Shown one piece after another: positions 45,293 to 54,960 of a stretch of 64,000 nucleotides of DNA. The first letter of the stretch is position 1, and the number at the start of each line of letters is the position of its first letter. The notes below the pieces were generated by a model. It had not been told where the DNA came from and did not search any database. It saw only the letters and a program-made list of their open reading frames with translations. The position numbers were made by a program, and so were the translations under genes. The stretch spans positions 930,001 to 994,000 of the forward strand of contig NZ_JASSUA010000001.1 in the NCBI RefSeq assembly GCF_030227115.1, written 5' to 3'. Source of the stretch: Marinobacter sp. SS13-12 (GTDB lineage Bacteria > Pseudomonadota > Gammaproteobacteria > Pseudomonadales > Oleiphilaceae).

Positions 45293-46429
45293 ATGGCTTG
45301 TGTGGAACTGAAAAAAATCAACAAAACCTTTGGCAACATAGAAATTATTCAGTGTGTGGACCTGCGGGTTGAAGACGGTGAGTTCGTGGTATTCGTCGGA
45401 CCCTCGGGCTGCGGCAAGTCCACGCTGCTACGTCTTATCGCCGGACTGGAGGAGCCCACGGCGGGAGATATCGAGATCGCCGGCGAGGTGGTCACTGACC
45501 TGTCCCCGAAGGAGCGTGGCGTGGGCATGGTGTTTCAGTCCTACGCGCTATACCCGCATATGTCGGTGTACGAGAACATTGCCTTCGGGCTGAAACTGGA
45601 CAAGGCCAACAGGGGCAAGGTCCGGGAGTGGGTGGAGAAAACCGCAGAGATACTCCAGCTCACCAGCCTGCTACAACGCAAGCCCCGTGAATTGTCTGGC
45701 GGCCAGCGCCAGCGGGTGGCCATTGGTCGCTCCATGGCCCGGGAACCGCAGATCATGCTGTTCGATGAGCCCCTGTCCAACCTGGACGCCAGCCTGCGTG
45801 TGCAAATGCGTACCGAAATTGCGAAGCTGCACGACCGGCTGCAGTCCACCATGATCTATGTCACCCATGATCAGGTGGAGGCCATGACCCTGGCGGACAA
45901 GATCGTGGTGCTTAACGGTGGCCATATCGAGCAGGTAGGTACGCCCTATGAGCTTTATGAAACGCCCGCCAGCCTGTTCGTGGCGGGGTTTATCGGCTCC
46001 CCGAAAATGAACCTGATGCCTTCCGCCATCAAGGCTACAAGCCCGGGGCGGTCTGTTGATGTTGACGTGTGTGGCATGGGAACGGTGACCGTGGAGCGGG
46101 ATGCTTCGCACATGGCAGATGGTGCCGCGATGACCGTCGGGCTGAGGCCCGAACACATCCGGCTTTCGCTTTCGGGGCCGGATTCCGGGCTGGAAGTGGT
46201 GAACGTGGAGTACCTGGGCAATGAGGCTTATGTGTACCTGGAAATGCCCGGGATGGACGATCTGGTAGTGGTTCGTGAATCTGTTCCCTGTCAGATTCGG
46301 CCAGGCCAGAGGGTTGCCCTGGACGCCGAGCCGGAGCGCCTCCATGTTTTCGACGCCGACGGCCACAGTCTGCCACGCGTGGACCCGCGCACCAGGGAAG
46401 ATTCGGTTCAGCAAGCCGCAACTAACTGA
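45293..46429 (+). CDS. Sugar ABC transporter ATPase (MalK/UgpC/MsmK family)
   Basis: A 378-aa ATPase with Walker [10 protein letters not shown], signature LSGGQRQR, Walker B IMLFDEPLSNLD and H-loop THDQVEAMTL. The C-terminal 130 residues form the TOBE/OB-fold regulatory domain (VGLRPEHIRLS). It energises the importer at 40502-43610, from which it is separated by the glucosidase gene. Confidence 0.93.
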   Translation: MACVELKKINKTFGNIEIIQCVDLRVEDGEFVVFVGPSGCGKSTLLRLIAGLEEPTAGDIEIAGEVVTDLSPKERGVGMVFQSYALYPHMSVYENIAFGLKLDKANRGKVREWVEKTAEILQLTSLLQRKPRELSGGQRQRVAIGRSMAREPQIMLFDEPLSNLDASLRVQMRTEIAKLHDRLQSTMIYVTHDQVEAMTLADKIVVLNGGHIEQVGTPYELYETPASLFVAGFIGSPKMNLMPSAIKATSPGRSVDVDVCGMGTVTVERDASHMADGAAMTVGLRPEHIRLSLSGPDSGLEVVNVEYLGNEAYVYLEMPGMDDLVVVRESVPCQIRPGQRVALDAEPERLHVFDADGHSLPRVDPRTREDSVQQAATN

Positions 46430-46446
46430 CATACGGGCCAGTACGC

Positions 46447-47511
46447 ATGGAAACATCAACCCCGGAAAACCGGCCAAAACGATTGACCGTCAAGCTGATG
46501 GCAGAGAAGCTCAATGTCTCCACAGCGACCATCTCGAATGCGTTCAACCGCCCGGATCAACTCTCGGAGGCGCGTCGCCGGTGGATCCTGGAGGAATGCA
46601 AGCGCCATGGTTACCTGGGCCCCAATGCCGCTGCACGCAGCCTTCGCACCGGGAGAACGGGGAATGTCGGGGTGATGCTGGCAGACAACCTGGCCTACAG
46701 TCTGACCGACCCGGTGGCCAGCGAGTTTCTCCACGGCCTGGCGGAAGTGTTCGATCAGAAGCAGATGAACATGCTGTTGCTGTCCAGCAAGGAAGACGAC
46801 GAGCATCGAAGCCGGGTGCAGGAAGCGATGGTGGATGGCTTCATCGTGTATGGCTGGCTGAAGAAGGGCCGCACTTACGACCGGCTGTTGCAGCATGGCA
46901 AGCAGATGGTTGCCGTGGATTTTGATCTGGAGGGCTGTACCTGGGTCAACATCGACAACTATGAAGGGGCGCGGTGCAGCGCCGAACATGCCCTGAAAAC
47001 GCCGCCCACCAACGTCGCCATCATGGGCTTGCGGCTGGTGGATACCGATCGGGTCTGCCGCATCCGTGACCATGAGCTGTTCAGCGAATCACGGGCCATT
47101 TCCGTGCGCCGGCTGCGGGGCTACCTGGATGCGCTGGAGGCTGCCGGCCATCATGTTTCCTCCGACAGGATCTGGTCCACCCCCACCAACACCCATCAGG
47201 ACGCCTACCAGGCCGCCCGCGAGGCGCTCACCAGCAACCCGCGCCCGGATCTGATGCTGTGTATGAGTGACCGGATTGCCCTGGCGGCTATTCAGGCAGC
47301 GTTGCAAATGGGTCTGAGGGTGCCGGAAGACGTTCGCATCGTCGGCTTTGACGGCATTCCGGAGGGGGCCAACCTGCACCCGTCGCTGACCACGGTTTAC
47401 CAGCAGAGTGCGGAGAAAGGACGCACCGCCGCGCGGATCTTTCTCGGCGAGAAGGAGGATCGCAACGTATTGTTGCCTACTTGTTTGCTGGTGCGGGAGA
47501 GCTGTCCATGA
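46447..47511 (+). CDS. LacI-family transcriptional regulator of the sugar cluster
   Basis: A 354-aa regulator. The N-terminal LacI HTH is VKLMAEKLNVSTATISNAFN with the hinge helix AARSLRTGRTGNVGVML, and a type I periplasmic-binding-like effector domain follows. It lies inside the operon between the ATPase and fructokinase genes (ATGA overlap with the latter), so it probably autoregulates through the palindromes at 38784-39009. Release by a sugar or sugar phosphate is expected. Confidence 0.9.
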   Translation: METSTPENRPKRLTVKLMAEKLNVSTATISNAFNRPDQLSEARRRWILEECKRHGYLGPNAAARSLRTGRTGNVGVMLADNLAYSLTDPVASEFLHGLAEVFDQKQMNMLLLSSKEDDEHRSRVQEAMVDGFIVYGWLKKGRTYDRLLQHGKQMVAVDFDLEGCTWVNIDNYEGARCSAEHALKTPPTNVAIMGLRLVDTDRVCRIRDHELFSESRAISVRRLRGYLDALEAAGHHVSSDRIWSTPTNTHQDAYQAAREALTSNPRPDLMLCMSDRIALAAIQAALQMGLRVPEDVRIVGFDGIPEGANLHPSLTTVYQQSAEKGRTAARIFLGEKEDRNVLLPTCLLVRESCP

Positions 47512-48476
47512 CCGATGTACTGTGTTTTGGCGAGGCCCTGATTGATATGCGCGGTGAAGCGGTATCAGGCCGGCAGGTCTATATCCCGCAGCCTGGCGGC
47601 GCGCCTGCCAACGTGGCGGTGGGGGTCGCCAGGCTCGGCGGCCGCTCCGGATTCATCGGCCAGGTCGGCGCGGATGTTTTTGGCAGCGACATAGTAAGCG
47701 CGCTGGTGGAATACGGTGTGGACGTCTCGCTCACCCGCCGGACCTCCCAAGCCATGACGGCGCTGGCATTCGTCACCCTCGACCAGGATGGTGAGCGCAG
47801 TTTTGCCTTTTACCGCACCGGAACCGCCGATCTGCTCTACGAGTCCCGAATGTGCCCGGATGAAGCACTGAAGCGGGCACGTATTGTCCATTTCTGCTCC
47901 AACACCCTGACGGCGCCGGCTATCCGGGAGACTACCTTTACAATGATGCGGCGCGCCAGAGAGCATGACTGCCTGGTCAGCTTTGACGTGAACTATCGGC
48001 AACCGCTCTGGCCAGCCGATGAAGGGCCGGCACCTCATATCCTGAAAGCGGCCGGTATGGCGGACATCGTCAAGTTCAGCCGCGAGGAGCTGGAGGCGCT
48101 GTTCGGGAAAAGCGCCGGGCTGGCCGATGATTTGCTGGCCGAGGCGGTGCAGCTCGTGCTGATATCAGACGGCGCAAACCCGTTGCAGGCCTGTTGCCCG
48201 GGGCAGACACTGACCCTGCAACCGCCACAGGTGGAGGCGAAAGATACCACCGCCGCCGGTGATTCCTTTGTTGCCGGCCTGCTGTATGGGCTTGGTACGC
48301 AAGCCATTGGAAGCGCAGCCTTCGGTGACTGGCTGGCAGTGCCGGGAAACCTCGAGGCGGCACTGGCATTTGCCGCTCGTTGCGGCGCCTACACGGCCAT
48401 GCACTACGGTGCATTTGATGCTTTGCCAACGATTGACCGTTTGCAGGATCTCGTGCCGGAAACAGGCAGGGTCTGA
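47508..48476 (+). CDS. PfkB-family fructokinase
   Basis: A 322-aa sugar kinase of the ribokinase/PfkB family. It has the substrate motif QPGGAPANVAVGVARLGG and the anion-hole/catalytic motif DTTAAGDSFVAGLL, where Asp is the base; Ala replaces the usual Gly before AGD. Closest in type to fructokinases (ScrK). It would phosphorylate fructose released from sucrose by the glucosidase. The start overlaps the LacI stop. Confidence 0.85.
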   Translation: MTDVLCFGEALIDMRGEAVSGRQVYIPQPGGAPANVAVGVARLGGRSGFIGQVGADVFGSDIVSALVEYGVDVSLTRRTSQAMTALAFVTLDQDGERSFAFYRTGTADLLYESRMCPDEALKRARIVHFCSNTLTAPAIRETTFTMMRRAREHDCLVSFDVNYRQPLWPADEGPAPHILKAAGMADIVKFSREELEALFGKSAGLADDLLAEAVQLVLISDGANPLQACCPGQTLTLQPPQVEAKDTTAAGDSFVAGLLYGLGTQAIGSAAFGDWLAVPGNLEAALAFAARCGAYTAMHYGAFDALPTIDRLQDLVPETGRV

Positions 48477-48542
48477 TCTGTTGAAACCCCCAGAACGTAA
48501 TTATCCGAGCCAACAACAATTTCAACCCAAGGGGATCGAGCT

Positions 48543-49154
48543 ATGCTTCTGAGTCATGCGTTTGGTCTGTTTACCCGTCCTGATAGTGAGTGGGCAGAAA
48601 TCCGCAAGGAACATGCGCCCCCCAGAAGACTCTATGTTGCCTACGTACTGGTTCTTGCAGCCATAGCGCCGATCTGTGCGTACATCTCCACGGCGCACTT
48701 TGGCTGGACCGTCGGCAGTGACCGACTGATCAAACTGACAGAAATAAGCGCGTTCCAGATGAGTCTGCTCACCTACCTGGCCATGCTGGTGGGTGTGTTT
48801 GCCCTGGGATATGCAATCAACTGGATGGCCAGGACTTACGGTGCCGATGAGGAGCCGGTTCCTTCCAACGCCCTTGCACTGGCAGCGTACTCCTGCACGC
48901 CGCTGTTCCTGGCCGGGTTCGCTCTGCTGTATCCGGTACCCTGGTTCAATGCTCTCGTCTTTCTGGCAGCGGCCGGCTATGGCGCCTGGCTGATGTACGA
49001 AGGCCTGCCCATTGTCATGGGCATCCCCAAAGATCAGGCGGTTATGTATGTCGGTGCACTGCTGACGGTGGCGCTGGTGATTCTGGTCTCCACCCGTGTA
49101 GGCTCCGTTATCCTCTGGAACTACGGTTTTGGCCCGGTGTTTGTGCAAGGCTAG
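48543..49154 (+). CDS. YIP1-family membrane protein
   Basis: A 203-aa protein with five hydrophobic segments and the N-terminal LFTRPDSEWAEI common in bacterial YIP1-domain proteins. Its role in bacteria is not established. It sits 66 bases after the fructokinase gene but has its own ribosome binding site (AAGGGG) and terminator, so it is probably independent of the sugar cluster. Confidence 0.75.
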   Translation: MLLSHAFGLFTRPDSEWAEIRKEHAPPRRLYVAYVLVLAAIAPICAYISTAHFGWTVGSDRLIKLTEISAFQMSLLTYLAMLVGVFALGYAINWMARTYGADEEPVPSNALALAAYSCTPLFLAGFALLYPVPWFNALVFLAAAGYGAWLMYEGLPIVMGIPKDQAVMYVGALLTVALVILVSTRVGSVILWNYGFGPVFVQG

Positions 49155-49183
49155 AGCGCGAATGGTTGCTGAAAAGGCGAATC

Positions 49184-49206
49184 AAAGGCCGGCGATCCCG
49201 GCCTTT
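49184..49206 (+). terminator. Terminator-like hairpin after the YIP1 gene
   Basis: AAAGGCCGG and CCGGCCTTT form a perfect 9-bp stem with loop CGATC. The T-tract is short (three T). Confidence 0.65.
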
Positions 49207-49290
49207 CCGGGCTACTCTTGACCTGAAGCAACCCTTCGGAGCCTGCCTCCGGTTTCAATAGCGGCAGGTATATGGCCAGGGAGTCCGGCA

Positions 49291-52047
49291 ATGTCATCTT
49301 CTGAATCCACCCTATCGAAAGCGGGTCAATCTGCAGGTCTCCATGGTGTGCACTGGCAGGCCATGGAAATCGATAAAGCCCGTTCGGAGCTGTCTGTTAC
49401 CGGGCCATTGTCGGCACAGGAGGTGGCCGAGAGACTGACTGAATATGGTCACAATCGGCTGCCGGAAGCACGTCGCCGTGGCCCTCTTGCCCGCCTTGGC
49501 AACCAGCTTAAAAACTTCCTGATCTACGTTCTGATTACCGCCGCGGTAATTACCGCCCTGCTGGGCCATTGGGTGGACACCACGGTAATTATGGCAGTGG
49601 TGGTTATCCAGACCCTGGTTGGGTTTATACAGGAAGGCAAGGCCGAACAGGCACTCTCGGCAATTCGGCACATGCTGGCACCCAAGGCCGTTGTGGTTCG
49701 CGAAGGAGGGCAGCAGAAGATCGACGCCGCCGACCTGGTGCCCGGTGATACGGTAGTCCTGGAACCCGGTGATCGGGTGCCAGCCGATCTCCGGCTGGAA
49801 CGTTGCCATAACCTGAAAATCGAAGAGGCGGTGCTGACCGGAGAATCCGAACCGGTCGACAAAACAACCGATGTGCAGCCAGCAGATGCAGTCCTCGGTG
49901 ATCAGCTCAATATGGCGTTTTCGGGCACCATGGTGGCAACAGGTACCGGCCGTGGGGTGGTCGTCAGGACAGGAGAAAGCACTGAAATCGGCCGGATTTC
50001 CGGCTTGTTGCAGGAAACCACTACCCTGAAAACGCCCCTGCTTGAGCAGATTGACCGCTTTGCCCGTTACCTGTCAGTGATCATTATTGTTGCCGGTATC
50101 GCGATATTCGGTGGTGGCCTCGCGCTGAGCGGTCTACCGGTTCGTGAGCTGTTCATGGCGGTTGTGGGCCTGACCGTGGCGGCTATTCCCGAGGGGCTGC
50201 CGGCGATCCTCACCATAACCCTGGCCATTGGTGTTCGACGGATGGCAACCCGTCACGCGGTTGTGCGCAGAATGCCGGTGATTGAAACCCTGGGTGCGGT
50301 ATCAGTGATCTGCTCCGACAAAACCGGAACCCTGACCCGCAATGAAATGATGGTGACTGCCGCGGTGGTGGCCGGGAAGCGTCTGGAAATCGAGGGCGAA
50401 GGTTACGAGCCGGAGGGGGATATTCGTCACGGCAGTGATGTGGTCTCCGACAGTCCGCTGCTGGATGAATTGGCGAGAGCCGCCGCGCTGTGCAACGACG
50501 CCCACCTGGAGCGGCATGAGGGAACAATCCGGATCGCCGGTGACCCCATGGAGGGAGCCCTGAAGGTTTTCGCCCAGAAAGCGGGGTTTCATCCGGAGAC
50601 AGATGGCCGACAGTGGCCACGGACGGATGAAGTGCCCTTTGACGCTGAATACCGCTTCATGGCGACACTCAACCATGATCATCATCGCCATGGCGTGGTC
50701 TACGTAAAGGGGGCCCCTGAACGGATCCTGGAAATGTGCGCCAGCATGGTGACCGACAATGGCGAAACCGCGTCACTGGACCGGGAGGAATGGAGCAATG
50801 CGGTTTCCGAACTGGCCTCCGAAGGGCTGCGGGTGCTGGCCCTGGCACGCAGGCCGGCCGAGGCGTCGCAAAATACCCTGGCCGTGGAGGACGTTGAGGA
50901 CGGGCTGGAACTGCTGGGCCTCGTGGGTCTTCTGGACCCGCCGCGGCAGGAGGCTATCCAGGCCATTCAGGACTGCCATGACGCCGGTATCCGGGTAAAG
51001 ATGATCACTGGCGACCATGCCATGACCGCCAGTGCCATTGGTGCACGGCTGGGATTGCAGAATACGGCCCCGGTGATCACTGGCAGGGAGCTTGACCAAC
51101 TGAATGAGGAGGAGCTGAAGCAGGTTGCTGGAGAAGTGGATATCTTTGCCCGTACCAGTCCTGAACACAAGTTGCGACTGGTAGAGGCATTGCAGGCGTT
51201 GCATGGCGTAGTGGCCATGACCGGTGACGGCGTGAACGATGCACCCGCCCTCAAGCGTGCCGATGTTGGCATCGCCATGGGAGTAAAAGGCTCCGAGGCC
51301 GCCCGGGAGGCAGCTTCGGTGGTGCTGTTGGATGATAACTTTGCCAGTATTGCCGCTGCCGTGCGGGAGGGGCGCACGGTCTATACCAATCTCAAGAAGG
51401 GCATTGCCTTTATGCTGCCAATTAATGGTGGCGAGTCCGTCAGCCTGATCACGGCGCTGTTGCTGGGGCTGGCGCTGCCGATTTCGGCGCTGCAGATTCT
51501 CTGGGTCAACCTGGTCAGCTCGGTAATCCTGGCAATGACCCTGGCGTTCGAGCCCACCGAACCAGATGTCATGAAGCGGCCTCCTCGGCCAAGAGACGAG
51601 TCACTGCTGGCAGGGTTTGTGGTCTGGCGGGTCGCTTTTGTGTCGCTGTTGTTCCTGATCGGCATCTTCGCCGCCTGGTACTGGGCCATGTACCGGTTTG
51701 ACGATGAATCGGTTGCCCGTACGCTGGCGGTGAACACCCTTGTGGCGATGGAGGTTTTTTACCTGTTCGCCGTGCGCTACCTGGACAGCGCGTCCATAAC
51801 CCTGAGGGGGGTTCTGGGCACCCCCATTGTATTGATGGCGGTGGGCGCGGTAATTCTGCTGCAATTGCTATTCACCTATTTACCATTGTTTCACCAGACC
51901 TTTGCCAGTGCTCCGCTTACCCTTGGGGCGCTGGTCTTTGCGGCCAGTGCCGGGGTGATCGTGCTGGTGGTGCTGGAGCTGGAAACCTGGCTCAGGCGTC
52001 GATGGGGCAAGGGCGCCGGGGGCGCCCTCAGTTCTGGCTCCGGGTGA
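49291..52047 (+). CDS. P2-type cation-transporting ATPase
   Basis: A 918-aa P-type ATPase. It has a cation_ATPase_N domain (about 20-90), the actuator motif LTGESEP, the helix-4 motif PEGLP (about 302) typical of Ca2+/Na+/K+-type P2 pumps, the phosphorylated Asp343 in SDKTGTLT, KGAPERIL in the nucleotide domain and the hinge TGDGVNDAPALKRADVG. No heavy-metal domain or CPC motif is present. The ion is probably Ca2+, Na+ or K+ and cannot be fixed from sequence alone. Its last 20 bases overlap the convergent phosphoketolase gene. Confidence 0.9.
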   Translation: MSSSESTLSKAGQSAGLHGVHWQAMEIDKARSELSVTGPLSAQEVAERLTEYGHNRLPEARRRGPLARLGNQLKNFLIYVLITAAVITALLGHWVDTTVIMAVVVIQTLVGFIQEGKAEQALSAIRHMLAPKAVVVREGGQQKIDAADLVPGDTVVLEPGDRVPADLRLERCHNLKIEEAVLTGESEPVDKTTDVQPADAVLGDQLNMAFSGTMVATGTGRGVVVRTGESTEIGRISGLLQETTTLKTPLLEQIDRFARYLSVIIIVAGIAIFGGGLALSGLPVRELFMAVVGLTVAAIPEGLPAILTITLAIGVRRMATRHAVVRRMPVIETLGAVSVICSDKTGTLTRNEMMVTAAVVAGKRLEIEGEGYEPEGDIRHGSDVVSDSPLLDELARAAALCNDAHLERHEGTIRIAGDPMEGALKVFAQKAGFHPETDGRQWPRTDEVPFDAEYRFMATLNHDHHRHGVVYVKGAPERILEMCASMVTDNGETASLDREEWSNAVSELASEGLRVLALARRPAEASQNTLAVEDVEDGLELLGLVGLLDPPRQEAIQAIQDCHDAGIRVKMITGDHAMTASAIGARLGLQNTAPVITGRELDQLNEEELKQVAGEVDIFARTSPEHKLRLVEALQALHGVVAMTGDGVNDAPALKRADVGIAMGVKGSEAAREAASVVLLDDNFASIAAAVREGRTVYTNLKKGIAFMLPINGGESVSLITALLLGLALPISALQILWVNLVSSVILAMTLAFEPTEPDVMKRPPRPRDESLLAGFVVWRVAFVSLLFLIGIFAAWYWAMYRFDDESVARTLAVNTLVAMEVFYLFAVRYLDSASITLRGVLGTPIVLMAVGAVILLQLLFTYLPLFHQTFASAPLTLGALVFAASAGVIVLVVLELETWLRRRWGKGAGGALSSGSG

Positions 52048-54436
52048 CGATGGCGGCATCGCCTCGTCCCTCGACCGCAGCCAGTTCCGCACTGGAGAGC
52101 CACTCCCCGGGCGGCCGTTCCAGGATATCTGCGCAGGCGGCCAGGGCATGAGCCCAGGAGCTGCGGTTTGTAAACAGCATGCCTGCCTCGTTCAGAGTGC
52201 CACCGCGGTTGATGTACCCCAGGACCCGGGATTTCGACGGCTCCGGGAACAGCGGCGAAAGATGGCCGCGGAATACTTCAGGGCGCATGTGGGTGAGGGC
52301 GACTCGACGTATCATCCTCCTGGGGAACAGGCGCTCCTGTTCCAGATCACGAATACACTGCGCCGCTTCCAGGGTATCCCTGGGTTCGCGGAAACGGCCG
52401 GGCTCCTGCACATACACCAGCCGGAAGGGGGTGCCGGTTTCCCGCAGCCGCTCGCTGGCACGGATCATTTCGGAAAGCTGGTACGCGCCATTGGCGATCA
52501 GCATGACAGGTTCGCCGGGGGAGGTGTCCTCATCCACCACCAGGGCGCCGGTTTTTGCCAGCGCCTGTGCCTCATCCCGATTGAACACCACCGGTCGATC
52601 ACGCTTCGGTATCACCATGCAGGTCAGTTGTCCCCGCCCCAGGTAGACACCGGGCAGCGCCGCCAGAGTGCTGTTGTAGTCGGCAGGAAAGAGCACACGG
52701 CTGACATCGCTCATTTCCCCTAACAGGCTTTCGCAAAAGGTGGTGTCCTGATGGGACTGCTGGTTCTTGCCATTTTCCCAGGTGTGGGAGGTGGCAATGA
52801 CCGGGAAACCGAGCCAGCGGGCGGGCCTGCCGACTTCCTTCTGCTGGCGGGCAAAGATCAGCGCCTGGCGGATTGCCCCCAGCATTTTCACGCAGAATGC
52901 CTCGTAGCTGGCCACCAGGTTCAGCCCTGCCTTGTTGGCCAGACAGGCCGACACTACGGCTTCCTCGTTGAGCGCGGTGATGATCTTCCCGTGCACAGAC
53001 TCCTGTTCGCTTTCCGGGTCATTTACCCGGTGCTTGAGGGCATTGAGTACACCCTCCAGACGATTACTGGCCAGTTCATCCGGGTTGCCCACGCGCGCCC
53101 TTAATTCCGGGTTTGCCTCGACCAGCGCCTTGAAAAAATCGTCCACTGCCAGCATCGGTGAGCCCGAATCATGGGAGGGAGGCAGTATCGGTATGACAGG
53201 ATCTGGCGGATTGCGTGTCGCCAGCGCGTGGTCCCGTTCCAGAGGACGCTGCTGCTGCCAGTGCTGGTTGAGTTCGCTGACCGCACTGGCCAGTTGTTCG
53301 GGTGGAACCCATAGCAAACCGGCATGATGATGGAACAGCTCCCTGGCCCTGGTGTCGATTTTGGGGTTCCCGGGCAGTGGCAGGTTATGGGCGGAATTGC
53401 TGCCGGCGCCATAAAATCCGTATCCCTTGGAGGTTTCGGCGATACCGTAGGGAATCGGGACCGGGTAGGGCCGTTCTCCGTTCATCGCCTGCTGACGATA
53501 GTCATCCAGTTTTCGCTCCATATTGAACAGGGCGCAAACGAAGGCGGCCGGATCACGGCCATCAAAACGCAGCGGCTCGAAACCGCAATGCGCCAGGTGT
53601 TCGCCAAATCGTTCCAGGCCCGCGCGGGTTCCCAGTTCCGTGCGTTGCTCTATCCGTCGGCCATTGGCAATCATGACGGGCAGTACCGAGCCGCAATCTT
53701 CTGCCCGCCACCAGCGTGGCACCCAGTCACTGCCGCGCTGTTCTTCTGCGGCGCCATCAGACAGGAAGGCTACCAGTGACTCATCCGGTAGTGGCATGTG
53801 GGCGTACTGGAGTTCTGCGAAACCGAGATAGCCACCTTCGATGACACCGCCGGCTGTGTGGGGGCTGACGTGACTGCCCAGGGGGGCCTCCATGCCACCG
53901 TCCGGCCTTTGGCGGTAGCTGTAGAAATCGGAAACCAGGCGGGAGAGCCCGTCCTTGCCCTGGTAGCGGTCCTGCTGTTCCGGGTGCAGGTTTCCCGTCA
54001 GCACGTTCAGCGCGTCAATCGCGGCGACGCAATGCCCCTGGCCCATCAGCCAGCTTCTGGTCTGGCCGGTCAGGTTGTTCAGCGCCAGGTAGCCGGCATA
54101 GGCAGGAACCATGTTCAACGCCCCACCCGTATGGCCCTCGGGGTTGGTTTTGAAGTCATTGGGCTGCAGGGGCTTGCCGCTGGTGTCTACCCGTCTGGTG
54201 TAGGTCATGTGCGCCACCAGCCAGAGGCCGGCACTGGCCAGACGATCCAGGCTGGCCAGCTTGCGATAGACGGAGTCGGTGTCGGGTTGAAGCCCTTCAG
54301 CAACCAGATCGCTGGCCATTTGCCGGGCCTGGTTGCAGGTGGTTTCGGAGTGCTGGATGACGCCATAGCCCCGCCGCCAGCGCTGGTAATCAGAAACGGC
54401 GCGCTCGACGAACTCCGGGTTTTCAGGGGATGACAT
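52028..54436 (-). CDS. Divergent phosphoketolase family protein
   Basis: An 802-aa TPP enzyme of the xylulose-5-P/fructose-6-P phosphoketolase family (typical length about 790-825). Catalytic positions appear kept: His in EGHTGG, His in GQGHC, His in GSHVSP, Glu in PDELASNRL and His in NQQSHQD. But the canonical GPGHG reads GQGHC, and the TPP/Mg motif GDGEAETG reads SDGAAEEQ, so cofactor binding or substrate may differ. Phosphoketolases cleave sugar phosphates to acetyl phosphate. The ATG at 54436 has GGAGG six bases upstream; a start seven codons earlier is less likely. The 3' end overlaps the P-type ATPase by 20 bases. Confidence 0.8.
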   Translation of the reverse strand: MSSPENPEFVERAVSDYQRWRRGYGVIQHSETTCNQARQMASDLVAEGLQPDTDSVYRKLASLDRLASAGLWLVAHMTYTRRVDTSGKPLQPNDFKTNPEGHTGGALNMVPAYAGYLALNNLTGQTRSWLMGQGHCVAAIDALNVLTGNLHPEQQDRYQGKDGLSRLVSDFYSYRQRPDGGMEAPLGSHVSPHTAGGVIEGGYLGFAELQYAHMPLPDESLVAFLSDGAAEEQRGSDWVPRWWRAEDCGSVLPVMIANGRRIEQRTELGTRAGLERFGEHLAHCGFEPLRFDGRDPAAFVCALFNMERKLDDYRQQAMNGERPYPVPIPYGIAETSKGYGFYGAGSNSAHNLPLPGNPKIDTRARELFHHHAGLLWVPPEQLASAVSELNQHWQQQRPLERDHALATRNPPDPVIPILPPSHDSGSPMLAVDDFFKALVEANPELRARVGNPDELASNRLEGVLNALKHRVNDPESEQESVHGKIITALNEEAVVSACLANKAGLNLVASYEAFCVKMLGAIRQALIFARQQKEVGRPARWLGFPVIATSHTWENGKNQQSHQDTTFCESLLGEMSDVSRVLFPADYNSTLAALPGVYLGRGQLTCMVIPKRDRPVVFNRDEAQALAKTGALVVDEDTSPGEPVMLIANGAYQLSEMIRASERLRETGTPFRLVYVQEPGRFREPRDTLEAAQCIRDLEQERLFPRRMIRRVALTHMRPEVFRGHLSPLFPEPSKSRVLGYINRGGTLNEAGMLFTNRSSWAHALAACADILERPPGEWLSSAELAAVEGRGDAAIVTRSQN

Positions 54437-54498
54437 GACGGGCCTCCATGGCTTCAAGGTATGGAGCGATTATAGAAGCCAGAACCTGAAAAACCGTT

Positions 54499-54523
54499 GA
54501 TGCAGATCATTCGGACCTGCATC
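54499..54523 (-). terminator. Hairpin downstream of the glutaredoxin-like gene
   Basis: GATGCAG and CTGCATC form a 7-bp stem with an 11-base loop. On the minus strand it is followed by AACGGTTTTT, so it may end the glutaredoxin-like transcript 39 bases after its stop. Confidence 0.45.
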
Positions 54524-54561
54524 TTGTTCTACCGTTTGTTCACCTGACTGCTCAAGGGAGG

Positions 54562-54960
54562 TCAGATGCCGGCCGGTTCAAACCGTTGCTGCAGCCATGA
54601 CCTGATGTCGTCAGACTCGTACAGCCATTGCTCGTTGCCATCATCCTCCCGAATTAACAGGCAGGGTACCTTCACGCGCCCACCACCGGCAGCAAGGGCC
54701 GCACGATGACTGTCGTCATGCTGGGCATCCCGGGTTTCGATGTTCAGCCCCAGGCGAGCCATTTCCTTGCGGACCTTGATGCAGAACGGGCAGGCACTGA
54801 ACTGGTAAAGCGCCAGGTTTTCGCAGGCGTTATCCACGCGGCCCTGCTCTTCGGGAGACCGCTCGACGCTCTTCGGGGTGCTGAGCTTTTCGCTGATCAA
54901 CATAAATGGTGTCAGAATCAGGCGAAGGGTGCGGAAAAAATAACGGATGATAAGTCTCAT
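54562..54960 (-). CDS. Glutaredoxin-like protein with N-terminal hydrophobic segment
   Basis: A 132-aa protein. Residues about 1-30 are basic and hydrophobic (YFFRTLRLILTPFMLI), probably an amphipathic or membrane anchor. They are followed by a glutaredoxin fold with the active-site dithiol CPFC after LYQFSA and the cis-Pro in RVKVPCLL. It would reduce disulfides near the inner membrane using glutathione. Free-standing glutaredoxins are usually about 85 aa, so the N-terminal extension is notable. It is divergent from ilvD. Confidence 0.8.
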   Translation of the reverse strand: MRLIIRYFFRTLRLILTPFMLISEKLSTPKSVERSPEEQGRVDNACENLALYQFSACPFCIKVRKEMARLGLNIETRDAQHDDSHRAALAAGGGRVKVPCLLIREDDGNEQWLYESDDIRSWLQQRFEPAGI

